Part shown: piece by piece, positions 52,089 to 61,288 of the stretch
Layout: each line of letters starts with the position of its first letter
How positions within the stretch are numbered: the first letter of the stretch is position 1
Source of the DNA: JACKII01 sp041687435
GTDB taxonomy: Bacteria; Pseudomonadota; Alphaproteobacteria; Bin95
Direction of reading: 5' to 3'
Length of the DNA: 64,000 nucleotides
NCBI GenBank assembly: GCA_041687435.1
Contig: JAWLBX010000005.1
Coordinates: forward strand, 1-64,000
Made by a program: the position numbers and the translations under genes
Notes under the pieces: generated by a model
The model's input: the letters and a program-made list of their open reading frames with translations, nothing else
Databases searched by the model: none
Told to the model about the DNA's origin: nothing

Positions 52089-52526
52089 TTATGCCAACAC
52101 CCAGGCCACCACCAGATAGCGCCCGGTCTTGGCAACCGTCACCAGCGCCAGGAACAGCCAGAACGGTGTGCGCAGGACGCCGGCAACGATCGTGATCGGG
52201 TCGGCGAATGGCGCCCAGCTCAGCAGCAGCGTCCAGACGCCGTATTTGAGATACCAGCGCCGCGCCCGCTCCAACTGCCGCGGGGTGGCGGGGAACCAGC
52301 GCCGGTCCTTCCAGTGCTCCAGGAACAGGCCCATGCCATAATTCACCACCGAACCCAGCGTGTTGCCGACACTGGCGACCAGCACGAGCAGCCAAAGCGG
52401 ACGGCTCCCTTCCAGAACCAGCGCACCAAATACGAATTCCGACTGGAATGGCAGGATGGTGGCGGCGCCGAAAGCCGCCAGAAACAGGCCGCCAAGCGCG
52501 GCGAGGTCAGCAATGGCTGGAGTCAC
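52089..52526 (-). CDS. YqaA family membrane protein (DedA/SNARE-associated)
   Basis: 145 residues. The core SEFVFGALVLEG and later SVGNTLGSVVNYGMG, then YGVWTLLLSWAPFADPITIVAG, match the YqaA branch of the SNARE-associated (DedA-like) family. It starts with GTG at 52526. Likely inner-membrane protein with a lipid-related role by family association. Confidence 0.87.
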   Translation of the reverse strand: MTPAIADLAALGGLFLAAFGAATILPFQSEFVFGALVLEGSRPLWLLVLVASVGNTLGSVVNYGMGLFLEHWKDRRWFPATPRQLERARRWYLKYGVWTLLLSWAPFADPITIVAGVLRTPFWLFLALVTVAKTGRYLVVAWVLA

Positions 52527-52685
52527 TCCGGGCTTCCCCCTGTCGTTCGGTTCTCTCGTATTGGCCCCGCTGCCGGGACGGCCTGTCCGCCGTTCCTTCC
52601 CGTTCGCCAGTTTACAAGGTCATCTGCCTGTTCAATGCTGACGGCAACGATGAATCTGCGATCATAATTTTGCCGGGAGCCGCCC

Positions 52686-54341
52686 ATGTCCGAACCCTAT
52701 CTCTACGACTTCATGAATGTGGACCGTGCCTACAAGGACGCGGTGCAGACCTACAAGCCTGTCATCCCGGCGGATTTCAACTTTGCGTACGACGTGATCG
52801 ACCGGCAGGCGCGGGAGCATGACAAGACGGCGGTGATCGCCGTTTCCGGTGATGGCGAGAGCGTGCGCGAAATCAGCTATTCCCAGATGGCGGAGCGCTC
52901 GAACCGATTTGCCAACGGTTTGGCTGCCCTCGGCATGCAAAAGGGCGATTTCGTCGCCCTGATCGGCAACCGCATTCCGGAATGGTACGATGCGCTGTTC
53001 GGCGCCATGAAGATCGGCGCCATTTCCATGCCGGGCACGACGCTGCTGACTGCCAAGGATATCGCCTATCGCGTCAACCACTCGAAAGCCACTGGCGTGA
53101 TCGTGACGCCGGAACATTGCGAAAAGGTCGATGCGATCCGCGCCGAATGCCCCAGTCTCAAGCACTTCGTCGTGATCGGCGAGGCGCCATCTTGTCAAAT
53201 CGGTCCGGGCTGGACCTCATCGCAAGAGATGTGCGCTACGGCCTCGCCCGTGATCGAGAAGCGCGTACCGGTGAAGTCCACCGACATGATGATGGCCTAT
53301 TTCACCAGCGGCACCACGGCCATGCCGAAAATGGTGCCGCGGGATTTCGCCTATGGCCTGGCCCACGCCTCCACTGGCCTGTTCTGGATGGATTTGCGGC
53401 GGGAGGACGTGCACTGGACCCTCACCGACACCGGCTGGGCCAAGGCGGCCTGGGGCATGCTGTTCCCGCAATTCCTGATCGGCTGTTCGGTCGTGCTGTA
53501 TGACGGCGCGGGCTTCGATCCTGTGCTGCATCTGGAGATCATCAAGAAGCTGCGCGTCTCCACCTTTTGCGCACCGCCGACCGTCTACCGCATGTTCGCG
53601 CAGATGGACCTTCGGCAATTCGATCTTTCCTCCGTCCGCCGCTCCCTCGGCGCGGGCGAGCCGCTGAACCCGGAGGTGATCCGCTACTGGCAGGAGCAGA
53701 CCGGCACCACCATTGCCGATGGTTATGGCCAGACCGAGACGATTAACATCGTCGCCAACTTCCCGGACCAGCCGGTCAAGCCCGGCTCCATGGGCCAGCC
53801 GGTACCCGGCATCGACATGCGGGTGGTGGATGATGACGGCAACGAGATGCCGGCGGGCGAGATCGGCCATATTGCGGTGAAGCTCACCAACCCCTGGCCG
53901 CCCGGCCTGTTCGAGGGCTATTACACCGGCGGCGAGCCGGACCGCGCGGCGTTCCGCAACGGCTATTACTACACCGGCGATACCGCCACGCGCGACGGGG
54001 ACGGCTATTTCTGGTTCGTCGGCCGGGCGGACGACCTGATCAGCTCTGCCGGCTACCGCATCAGCCCGTTCGAGGTGGAAAGCGCGCTGTTGGAACACCC
54101 CGCAGTCGCAGAAAGCGCCGTGATCGGCGAGCCGGACGAACTGCGCGGCCACATCGTCGCCGCCTATGTCATTCTGGCGAAAGGCCATGCCGACACGCCG
54201 GAACTGGCCCACGAAATCCAGGAATTCTGCAAGGACCTGACCGCGCCCTACAAATACCCGAGGCGGGTGTATTTTGTTGACGAACTGCCCAAGACCATCA
54301 GCGGCAAAATCCGCCGTGTGGAATTGCGGGGGCAGGGCTGA
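52686..54341 (+). CDS. Acyl-CoA ligase (AMP-binding)
   Basis: 551 residues. P-loop TSGTTAMPK at 207-215, DGYGQTETI near 345-353, and the C-terminal catalytic Lys541 in PKTISGKIRR. It resembles medium-chain/benzoate-type acyl-CoA synthetases (MACS-like), activating a carboxylic acid with ATP and CoA. GGGAGCC precedes the ATG. It heads a forward group with the NTF2-like gene. Confidence 0.9.
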   Translation: MSEPYLYDFMNVDRAYKDAVQTYKPVIPADFNFAYDVIDRQAREHDKTAVIAVSGDGESVREISYSQMAERSNRFANGLAALGMQKGDFVALIGNRIPEWYDALFGAMKIGAISMPGTTLLTAKDIAYRVNHSKATGVIVTPEHCEKVDAIRAECPSLKHFVVIGEAPSCQIGPGWTSSQEMCATASPVIEKRVPVKSTDMMMAYFTSGTTAMPKMVPRDFAYGLAHASTGLFWMDLRREDVHWTLTDTGWAKAAWGMLFPQFLIGCSVVLYDGAGFDPVLHLEIIKKLRVSTFCAPPTVYRMFAQMDLRQFDLSSVRRSLGAGEPLNPEVIRYWQEQTGTTIADGYGQTETINIVANFPDQPVKPGSMGQPVPGIDMRVVDDDGNEMPAGEIGHIAVKLTNPWPPGLFEGYYTGGEPDRAAFRNGYYYTGDTATRDGDGYFWFVGRADDLISSAGYRISPFEVESALLEHPAVAESAVIGEPDELRGHIVAAYVILAKGHADTPELAHEIQEFCKDLTAPYKYPRRVYFVDELPKTISGKIRRVELRGQG

Positions 54342-54393
54342 CGCTGCGCGCCTATAGTCCGCCCATCATCGAAACCGGAAGGAACCCTCCAAG

Positions 54394-54768
54394 ATGTCTG
54401 ACAACGCCGCTGCCGTCATCGCGCTCGACAAGGCCCGGATGGATGCCATGGCCGCGCAGGATTACGCAAAACTGGATGCGATTATCGCCGACGATCTGGT
54501 CTACACCCATTCCTCTGCCCGGATGGACACCAAGGAAACGCTGATCGGCGCGATGAAGTCCGGCGCGACCGTCTACAAGGCCTGCACGCCGTCCGACGTG
54601 AAGGCGCAGGACCTGGGCGACACCGTGGTGCTGACCGGCCGTGCCGAAATCAGCATCGACCGCGCGGGCGGCGATTCCATTTCCTTCGCCGTGCGCTTCA
54701 CCGATGTTTATGCCAAGCGCGGCGGCAACTGGCAGATGGTGGCCTGGCAGTCGACCAAGACGGATTGA
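54394..54768 (+). CDS. NTF2-like protein (DUF4440)
   Basis: 124 residues with the DUF4440 layout: first helix ALDKARMDAMAAQDYAKLD, then IIADDLVYTHSSARMDTKE, then strands ending in YAKRGGNWQMVAWQSTK. GGAAGGAAC precedes the ATG. Probably co-transcribed with the ligase upstream. Function unknown; family includes ketosteroid isomerase-like and calcium-kinase-association folds. Confidence 0.86.
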   Translation: MSDNAAAVIALDKARMDAMAAQDYAKLDAIIADDLVYTHSSARMDTKETLIGAMKSGATVYKACTPSDVKAQDLGDTVVLTGRAEISIDRAGGDSISFAVRFTDVYAKRGGNWQMVAWQSTKTD

Positions 54769-54780
54769 CGCCTTGGCGGC

Positions 54781-55581
54781 CTAAACCCGCATCGTCTCGC
54801 CCGGGGGCGCACCCGGGCGGTGGCGGTAGGCGCCCGGATCGCGTTTGGCCAGTTCGGCTGGATTGGAGCCGGGGCGGTCGCTCGGGCGGGCGAATTGCAG
54901 CAGCATCAGGTCTGCGCCTTCCGGCCCGGCGCGCAGAACCGGCGGCGCTTCGCCCGGCTGGACATGCACCAGCGACCACTGCGCCAGCGTCTTGCCGCCC
55001 TGATCCACCGTGCCGGCGCAGACCAGGTAATATTGCCCGCCGCCATCGGACGCCGGCCCATCCGCCAGGGCTCCAGGCCCGAGGCGAATGCCAAGCGCAT
55101 CGACGCCGTCGCCCTGCTCGTCCATCAGCCGCGTTAGCGTGCGCTCGCCCGCCGCCGGTTGCGGGGCGGAACGGTCGAAATGGCCGGCGATATTGCGGCC
55201 CGCCCGGCCCGGCATCTTGTCCCGGCTGCCCGGCATCGGGAAGAAGCCGCCACTGGCGATCGGGCGCAGGGTGAAGAAGGCGAAGCCCTTTTCCTCCCCC
55301 TTGATCGGGCCGTAGGGCGTGTAGGCGTCGGCGTATTGGAAGCTGACTGGCGGTGCCGCCTTCTTGCCCATCATGCAGAAGCCGCCGACAACGACCTGAT
55401 ACTGGTCGATATCGTGGAAGTGCGGCGGGATGTGGGCGCCGGGGAACAACCGGTCGACCAGAAACGCCTGGGGGTTTTCGTCGATGATGCCGGGGCTGCC
55501 GATATAGTCCGTCCGGCCGCCCGTGCCCTCCTTCTGAGGGATGACGATTTTTTTGGTTTCGGTGCTGGCGACGGCTTGCAT
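54781..55581 (-). CDS. Cupin-type protein
   Basis: 266 residues. A cupin-like core with GAHIPPHFHDIDQYQVVVGG supplies metal-binding histidines, followed by a second beta-rich half. Start ATG 55581 has GGGGAGGA. Could be a dioxygenase or ligand-binding protein; not recognisable further. Convergent with the NTF2-like gene and divergent from the lipocalin-like gene. Confidence 0.6.
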   Translation of the reverse strand: MQAVASTETKKIVIPQKEGTGGRTDYIGSPGIIDENPQAFLVDRLFPGAHIPPHFHDIDQYQVVVGGFCMMGKKAAPPVSFQYADAYTPYGPIKGEEKGFAFFTLRPIASGGFFPMPGSRDKMPGRAGRNIAGHFDRSAPQPAAGERTLTRLMDEQGDGVDALGIRLGPGALADGPASDGGGQYYLVCAGTVDQGGKTLAQWSLVHVQPGEAPPVLRAGPEGADLMLLQFARPSDRPGSNPAELAKRDPGAYRHRPGAPPGETMRV

Positions 55582-55688
55582 GGCGTGTCCTCCCCGGTAT
55601 CGCCGCATCCGGCCTTGCCGAGCGGCGCGCAATCGCGAATGATGATCGTACCTTAGACCTATCCTGCGACAAAACGGAAAACGAACTT

Positions 55689-56087
55689 ATGAACAAGCAC
55701 GTCGGAACCTGGGCCCTGGCCCGCGCCGAAGCGGTGGATGCGGATGGCAATCCGGTTGCCCCGCCATTCGGGGGCGAAAAGGTCATCGGCCGGCTGGTGT
55801 TGACCGCCGACGGGCGCATGTCGGCGTCCATTGTCGATGCCCGCACGACCATTCCCGCGGGGGAGACGCGCGAATATTCCTGCTATGCCGGCCCCTATAC
55901 CTTCGACGGTCAGACGCTGATCACGACGGTGGATTCAGCCTCGGACCCGGCGCGCAAGGGTACGCAGCAGGTGCGCGAGGTCTCGTTCGAGGGCGAACAG
56001 ATGGTGTTGCGCCCGCCGCTGCGCTCGTATGGCGGCAAGCCAGCCGAGCGGCGCACAATCTGGTGGACCAAACTCTCGGACGTTTGA
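55689..56087 (+). CDS. Lipocalin-like domain protein
   Basis: 132 residues with the lipocalin-like 5 pattern: HVGTWALARAEAVDADGNPV, GRLVLTADGRMSASI, YAGPYTFDGQTLITTVD and a closing strand. No signal peptide, so cytoplasmic. The frame ends 28 bases before the CoA-transferase, probably one transcript. Confidence 0.85.
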   Translation: MNKHVGTWALARAEAVDADGNPVAPPFGGEKVIGRLVLTADGRMSASIVDARTTIPAGETREYSCYAGPYTFDGQTLITTVDSASDPARKGTQQVREVSFEGEQMVLRPPLRSYGGKPAERRTIWWTKLSDV

Positions 56088-56115
56088 AATCCACCCGCAA
56101 CAGGAGGAAAGCCTG

Positions 56116-57552
56116 ATGGCAACCGCAAACAAGACTGCATTCGATGAGGTCATGGCCGCCCGCGGCAAGGGCATGCCGACCAATGGCGAGGTCACGATCA
56201 CCGGGCACGATCCGGTGTTCTCCACCAAGTTCAAGATCGGCGAGACCTGCGCCGCGGTCCTCGGCGGGGTCGGCACCGCGGTCAACGACATCTGGGAGCT
56301 GAAGACCGGCCGCCGGCAGCAGGTCGCCATTGACGTGCGCCACGCCGCCGCCGGCCTGCGCAGCACCACCTATATGCAGCGGCCGGACGAAAACGGCGCC
56401 TTCCAGCCGGTGGTGAACAGGAACCACGAGAAGATGATCGGCATCACCCAGCCCTGGCCGACCAAGGATGGTCGCTGGGTGCTGCCGCATTTCGGCCTGC
56501 CGAACCTGCAGGAACGCATGCTGAAGCTGCTGGGCTGCGAGCCGAACCCGGACTCGGTCGCCAAGGCCGTCAGCCAGTGGAACGCGCTCGACCTGGAAGC
56601 GGCCATCGACGAGCACCGCGTCTGCGGCGGCATGGTGCGCACGAACGCCGAATGGCTGGCCGGCGAGCACGGCCAGGTGCTGGCGGGCAAACCCATCGTC
56701 GAGGTCATCAAGATCGCTGACAGCGACCCGGAGCCATTGCCGGCCGGCGACCGGCCTCTCTCCGGCATCCGCGCGCTGGACCTGACGCGCATCCTCGCCG
56801 GCCCGATCTGCGCCCGCACGCTGGCCGAACACGGCGCGGACGTGCTGATGGTGGCCGGTGAGGGCGTGCCCCAGATCGCCGAGCACGTGATGGACACCAG
56901 CCACGGCAAGCGTTCGTGCTACCTGAACCTGAAAGAGCCGGCGGACAATGCCAGGCTCAAGGAACTGGTGAAGGATGCCGACGTGTTCAGCCAGGGCTAC
57001 CGCCCCGGCCAGATTGCCGGGCTAGGCTTTGGGCCGGAGGAACTGGCGGCGGTTCGGCCCGGCCTGATCTATGCCTCGATCAGCTGCTATGGCGCGGATG
57101 GCCCGTTCAGCCACCGCGGCGGCTGGGAGCAGGTGGCCCAGACCATGACCGGCATTTGCCAAGAAGGCTCGCCGGAGCGCCCGCAGCTGCTGCCGGCGGC
57201 GGCCTGTGACTACACCACCGGCTATCTGGCGGCCTATGGCATCCTGCTGGCGCTGGCCCGCCGCGCGACCGAGGGCGGCAGCTATCACGTGCGCGTGTCG
57301 CTCTGCCAGTCCGGCATGTTCATCTACCGCCAAGGCGACGTTGGCTATCAGCAGCCGGGTATGGACCTGAGTGCGGAGGAACTGGATGGGCTGCGGGTCG
57401 AGAGCCAGCCGGCGTTCGGCCCGCTCCGCCATCTGGGTCCGATCCTGCGCCTCTCCGAAACCCCGCCCCGTTGGGACCGGCCGACGCCGGTGCTGGGCGG
57501 CGATGCGCCGGAATGGCTGGAGGACGGCGCGGCGGTCAGGGCAGCGGAGTGA
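56116..57552 (+). CDS. CoA transferase family III (CaiB/BaiF) with Glu at the catalytic site
   Basis: 478 residues. The family core runs from GIRALDLTRILAGPICAR (217-234) to IYASISCYGADGPFSHRGGW. The catalytic Asp, normally in a GYD motif right after this, is Glu338 (GWEQVAQTM). A large N-terminal part (1-210) precedes the recognisable core, as in double-size members. A CoA-transfer role is possible with Glu, but could also be lost. GGAGGAAAG precedes ATG 56116. Confidence 0.85.
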   Translation: MATANKTAFDEVMAARGKGMPTNGEVTITGHDPVFSTKFKIGETCAAVLGGVGTAVNDIWELKTGRRQQVAIDVRHAAAGLRSTTYMQRPDENGAFQPVVNRNHEKMIGITQPWPTKDGRWVLPHFGLPNLQERMLKLLGCEPNPDSVAKAVSQWNALDLEAAIDEHRVCGGMVRTNAEWLAGEHGQVLAGKPIVEVIKIADSDPEPLPAGDRPLSGIRALDLTRILAGPICARTLAEHGADVLMVAGEGVPQIAEHVMDTSHGKRSCYLNLKEPADNARLKELVKDADVFSQGYRPGQIAGLGFGPEELAAVRPGLIYASISCYGADGPFSHRGGWEQVAQTMTGICQEGSPERPQLLPAAACDYTTGYLAAYGILLALARRATEGGSYHVRVSLCQSGMFIYRQGDVGYQQPGMDLSAEELDGLRVESQPAFGPLRHLGPILRLSETPPRWDRPTPVLGGDAPEWLEDGAAVRAAE

Positions 57553-57565
57553 GGCTTTTGCCCGG

Positions 57566-57880
57566 CTACTTCTTGCGCCACTGACCATCCACCAGCAGAT
57601 AGGTGCCGGCGGGTACCTGCTTGTAGATGCGCTGCCCTGTTACGGCCTCCACCTGTTGAAGGGTGGAGCCGGTGTTGCCGGCGATGACTTGGTATTCCGC
57701 GCGCCGGGCGGAGTTGATCCTGTTCACCAAGTCGCGCACCTCCGCACTGGGCGTGCTGACGGGCGCGACATAGCCTTGCGGCGTTTCCCCGATCAGCCCT
57801 TGGCTTCGGGCCTCGCTCAGGCTCAACGCCTGGGCCGGCAGCGCCACGAGTATCAGGAGCAATGCCAGTACAAAACGCAT
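57566..57880 (-). CDS. ydbL: YdbL family protein (DUF1318)
   Basis: 104 residues. Signal peptide (MRFVLALLLILVALPAQAL) then the DUF1318 region with SRRAEYQVIAGNTGS-like central part and QRIYKQVPAGTYLL. The ATG overlaps the ynbE stop (TGATG). In E. coli the ydbH-ynbE-ydbL operon bridges inner and outer membranes for phospholipid transport, where YdbL modulates YdbH. Last gene of the operon. Confidence 0.9.
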   Translation of the reverse strand: MRFVLALLLILVALPAQALSLSEARSQGLIGETPQGYVAPVSTPSAEVRDLVNRINSARRAEYQVIAGNTGSTLQQVEAVTGQRIYKQVPAGTYLLVDGQWRKK

Positions 57881-58065
57881 CAGAACAAATCCTTCCGGTC
57901 GCGCAGCAGGTCTTCGACCTCGCGCTCGATCTTGATCCGCACCTCGCGCTCGATCTTGATGTTGAGATTGATCACGATCGGCTTGTCGGGTGCTTTCAAC
58001 TGAATAGAGGGCTGGCAGGCCGCCAACGCGAGCCCCGCCGCCAGTAGGACCGCCCGGGCCGTCAA
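57880..58065 (-). CDS. ynbE: YnbE family lipoprotein
   Basis: 61 residues from a TTG overlapping the ydbH stop (TTGA), with GGGGGA six bases upstream. A lipobox LALAAC gives Cys17. The remainder carries IVINLNIKIEREVRIKIEREV, typical of YnbE, which forms an outer-membrane-side multimer that binds YdbH. An ATG at 58086 without a ribosome site is the alternative. Confidence 0.88.
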   Translation of the reverse strand: MTARAVLLAAGLALAACQPSIQLKAPDKPIVINLNIKIEREVRIKIEREVEDLLRDRKDLF

Positions 58066-61000
58066 GAGCCGTCCCCCTCGGTCCATGAATAGGTCGTAAT
58101 GTCCGATGTGTCATCGGCCGCATCGTTCAGGATCTGACGCATCGGCCCCTCCAAATTTATATTGATCTCGATCGGTACGGGATCAATGGTGATACCGCCG
58201 CGGGTCAATGGCTTTGCGCTTCGTCCGGCGAAATGCAGTCTGATCATTAGTTCCTCCGCATCCTGTTCGTCCAGTTCGATGACAAAACGGTCGTAGTGGA
58301 AATCCTCCAGGGCTTGCACCACCATGTCGGTCGCCTGGTTTGCGTCCTGCAGCGCATCGCCAACGGCAATGGGTTTGTAGCGGATGCGTCCGGGCCGCTC
58401 GGTTTCCAGCCGTGCGCCGCGAATCAGCATCTCACCATTTTCGGTGATGATCGGAATACGCCCGACCAGCTTGCCTTCCGCCGTGAATTCGCCGAACTCG
58501 GCAAACCGCAGAGCCTGCGAGAGATCGATGCCGTCGATTTCCAGCACGGTGCTAAAACTCAGTGTGGCCGGGTTCAGCTGTAGCGGTTGGGTTCGAACCT
58601 GGCCGCCGAACAGGTCGAACTGTTCCAGATGCACGCGGATATCCTCCAGCGACCGCAGATCGAACGTGGCGACGCCCAGGGTCAGGGGAACGCCCACGTC
58701 CAGCCGGCCGATGGTGACGCGCTGTGGGCCGGCCGTTGCCGGCGGCACCAGGCTGGCCAGTGCAACCTCCATCGTGGCGCCGTGCACGGATAGCTCCGCC
58801 GTCTCGAGATGGTCGATGCTCGCCGCCAGCCGCCCGGTCTGACTGAGGCCTTTGGGCGTCCAACGGACGTCGGCATCCAGGGTGATGGCGGCGTTGGCTT
58901 CAAGCACCAGATTGGCGAGGCTGGGGAACAGGTCGGCCGGTTGCAGGACGTTGGGCAGGAATAGCAACGGTGCCTTGATCTTGGCATGGCCGGTTCCGGC
59001 CATAAGGTTGTGTGCACCGGTCACCGTGAAGGCAGTCCGCTGCTGAAGGTCGGTCAAATCCCCCTTGAATGTCAGGCTGTCGCCCTGGCTGGCCACAGCC
59101 AGCCCCAGACGCAGCGGAACCACCAGCGGACTGTCCACCGCATGCCGGATGCGGCCAATGGCGAGGCGCCCCGTATGGCCCTGGCCCTGCTGGCCGAACC
59201 GCAAATCCGCCTGCAGCCGGTCTGCCAGCAGCGACAGTTCCGGCATACGGATTTGCCCGTTCTGGATGCGGATGCGGTAGTCCTCCGGCCGCAGTTCGAT
59301 CCCGAGACCGTCCAGCCGCAAAACCGCCGATTGCGCCTGTTGCCCGGCTTCCCGCAGCGTGACGGCGCCGGTCACGCGCTCGAACATCAGATCGCCAGTC
59401 AGGCCGCCCTGTTCGAGATCCAGGGTGATGCGTTGCGCATTTCCCTCTGCCAATTGCAGCGTGGCCGGGCTGGTGAGCCGCATGGTGGGAAGAGCGAGGC
59501 CCAGCAGCCGGGCGCGGCTGCCGGGTTGCAGGTCCACCGTCAGTTGTTTGGCTTGCCAGTCGAGGCCGATTTCCGCATCCAGATCCGCCTGCGCGAACCG
59601 GACGCCGGGGTCTGGCGAGCCACCGGTGCGGGCGGAGAGGGTTAGGGTCGTGCGCACCCGCTCGGGCGTTGCCGCCAGGCTGGCCAGCACGAACTCGCCG
59701 CTGGTTCTCATGTCGGCCAGTTGCGTATCGACCAGGTGGAGTGTCAGCGCATCGCTGGTAAGGCGCGGTTCGCCGCCGGCAGGCAATGCCAGCGCCATCG
59801 CTCCTTCCGCCAGCAGGCCGAAGGCCGGGTTGCCAAGCCGCAATGCCAGCGTGCTTTCCGCGAGCAGCCCGCCATCGCGCGTTCTCTCCACGGTGATTTC
59901 CGGGCTGCCGAGGCTGGGGCCGCCATAGGCCGCAAACACAGGCTCCGCCAGCAACGGCGCCAAGGCCGGCGGAATTCGGCCGCGGATCGCATCGGACAGG
60001 GTCAGGCCCGCGGCGCGCAGGCCTTCGGGAAAGCGCACGCGCCCCCGGTTCTGCATCGCCTGAAACAGGAAATATCCGTCCAGTGTCTCGGCCGATGCCA
60101 GATCGCCCCAGCGCAGGCCCTTCAGCGCCAGCGAGACCGCGCCATCGGCTTCCGCCGCATCCAGTGTGGCGGGGTCGGCCAGCGGGCCGTCCGGCACTAT
60201 GAGCGAGATGTCGGCTGCGATGTTGCCACTGCCGTGCAGGGGCAGCCCGGCCGCCTGTGCGATCGGCACCAGCCAGTCGACAACGGCATGGCCGCGAACC
60301 GACAGCCGTTTTTCCGCGCCGGTCCGCAGTTGGACGGTCAGCGGATCGGTCTGGTCGGCGGTGGTAATGGAGATCCGCAGATCGCTGGCGGTGCCGGAGG
60401 CGCGAATCCGCGGTTCCGGAATGCTCCAGCCGTCGCCGCTGGCGCTATCGGCTGCCAAGAGCGCGCTCAGCGCAGGCGCGCCGCCAGGCTTCTGATCGGC
60501 CTCGGCGGTGAAGCGCAGGTCGGTCATTGTCACGCCGTCCGGCAGGTCCGCCCGGTTTGCGGTCCAGCTCAACGCTGCCGCAGTCTGGCTGCCGGCCGTA
60601 GCGGTGAGCGTGAGCGGCCCGGACGCCGCGGCCCCTTGCCCTGCCGCATCCAGAAGGCCCGCAAGCGTTACCTGCCAATCGCCGTTCGCGGCCTGTTCGG
60701 CCCGCAGGTCGTCCAGTGCAAGCCGGGCCTCGCCCGCAGCGTGACGGACCATGACGCTGCCGGTAGCCTGCACGCCGGCATCGAACCTGGCTTGCAGCGA
60801 AGCCTCCGCCTCCACCGTCACGCCCGGCAGGGCAAGCGTCAGACGGGAATCGCTCAGGGTGAGTGAGCGCAGGGGAAAGGCGACGGCGGCAGCCGGTTCA
60901 TCGCCGCCGCTGGGTGGCGCCGGTTCCGGCAGGCCGGCGATGGCGATCCGGCCCTGGTCGTCCACGGATACATGCCCGGCCGCGCCTTCGATCTGGACGG

Positions 61001-61271
61001 TGTCGACCCTGCCGCCCAGCACCTCCAGCGGGTCGAATGTCACTACCACCCTTTGCGCCTGCAGGTCCGGGCTCAGGCGCACGTCGCGCAGGACGATGCG
61101 GTTGGTCCCGAGCGACTCCAGCGTGGCGCTGCCGTCCTTCAGGCCCAGCACCCGCATTGCCGGATGGACAAGGAATTGTGCCCAGCTTTGCTGCGCCCAC
61201 GCCGGCCCGGCCGCCAACCATGCGAGCATGACCGGCAACAGGATCCGGATAAGGGCGGCGGCCCGGTGCAT
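58062..61271 (-). CDS. ydbH: YdbH family intermembrane phospholipid transport protein
   Basis: 1069 residues. An N-terminal anchor/signal (about 1-26) is followed by a very long repetitive beta-strand region with hydrophobic-polar alternation, the pattern of AsmA-like bridge proteins (YhdP, TamB, YdbH). The C-terminal IPIEININLEGPMRQILN segment is typical of YdbH and mediates contact with YnbE. Followed at once by ynbE and ydbL. Confidence 0.92.
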   Translation of the reverse strand: MHRAAALIRILLPVMLAWLAAGPAWAQQSWAQFLVHPAMRVLGLKDGSATLESLGTNRIVLRDVRLSPDLQAQRVVVTFDPLEVLGGRVDTVQIEGAAGHVSVDDQGRIAIAGLPEPAPPSGGDEPAAAVAFPLRSLTLSDSRLTLALPGVTVEAEASLQARFDAGVQATGSVMVRHAAGEARLALDDLRAEQAANGDWQVTLAGLLDAAGQGAAASGPLTLTATAGSQTAAALSWTANRADLPDGVTMTDLRFTAEADQKPGGAPALSALLAADSASGDGWSIPEPRIRASGTASDLRISITTADQTDPLTVQLRTGAEKRLSVRGHAVVDWLVPIAQAAGLPLHGSGNIAADISLIVPDGPLADPATLDAAEADGAVSLALKGLRWGDLASAETLDGYFLFQAMQNRGRVRFPEGLRAAGLTLSDAIRGRIPPALAPLLAEPVFAAYGGPSLGSPEITVERTRDGGLLAESTLALRLGNPAFGLLAEGAMALALPAGGEPRLTSDALTLHLVDTQLADMRTSGEFVLASLAATPERVRTTLTLSARTGGSPDPGVRFAQADLDAEIGLDWQAKQLTVDLQPGSRARLLGLALPTMRLTSPATLQLAEGNAQRITLDLEQGGLTGDLMFERVTGAVTLREAGQQAQSAVLRLDGLGIELRPEDYRIRIQNGQIRMPELSLLADRLQADLRFGQQGQGHTGRLAIGRIRHAVDSPLVVPLRLGLAVASQGDSLTFKGDLTDLQQRTAFTVTGAHNLMAGTGHAKIKAPLLFLPNVLQPADLFPSLANLVLEANAAITLDADVRWTPKGLSQTGRLAASIDHLETAELSVHGATMEVALASLVPPATAGPQRVTIGRLDVGVPLTLGVATFDLRSLEDIRVHLEQFDLFGGQVRTQPLQLNPATLSFSTVLEIDGIDLSQALRFAEFGEFTAEGKLVGRIPIITENGEMLIRGARLETERPGRIRYKPIAVGDALQDANQATDMVVQALEDFHYDRFVIELDEQDAEELMIRLHFAGRSAKPLTRGGITIDPVPIEININLEGPMRQILNDAADDTSDITTYSWTEGDGS

Positions 61272-61288
61272 GGGTCAGCGGTGGGCCG

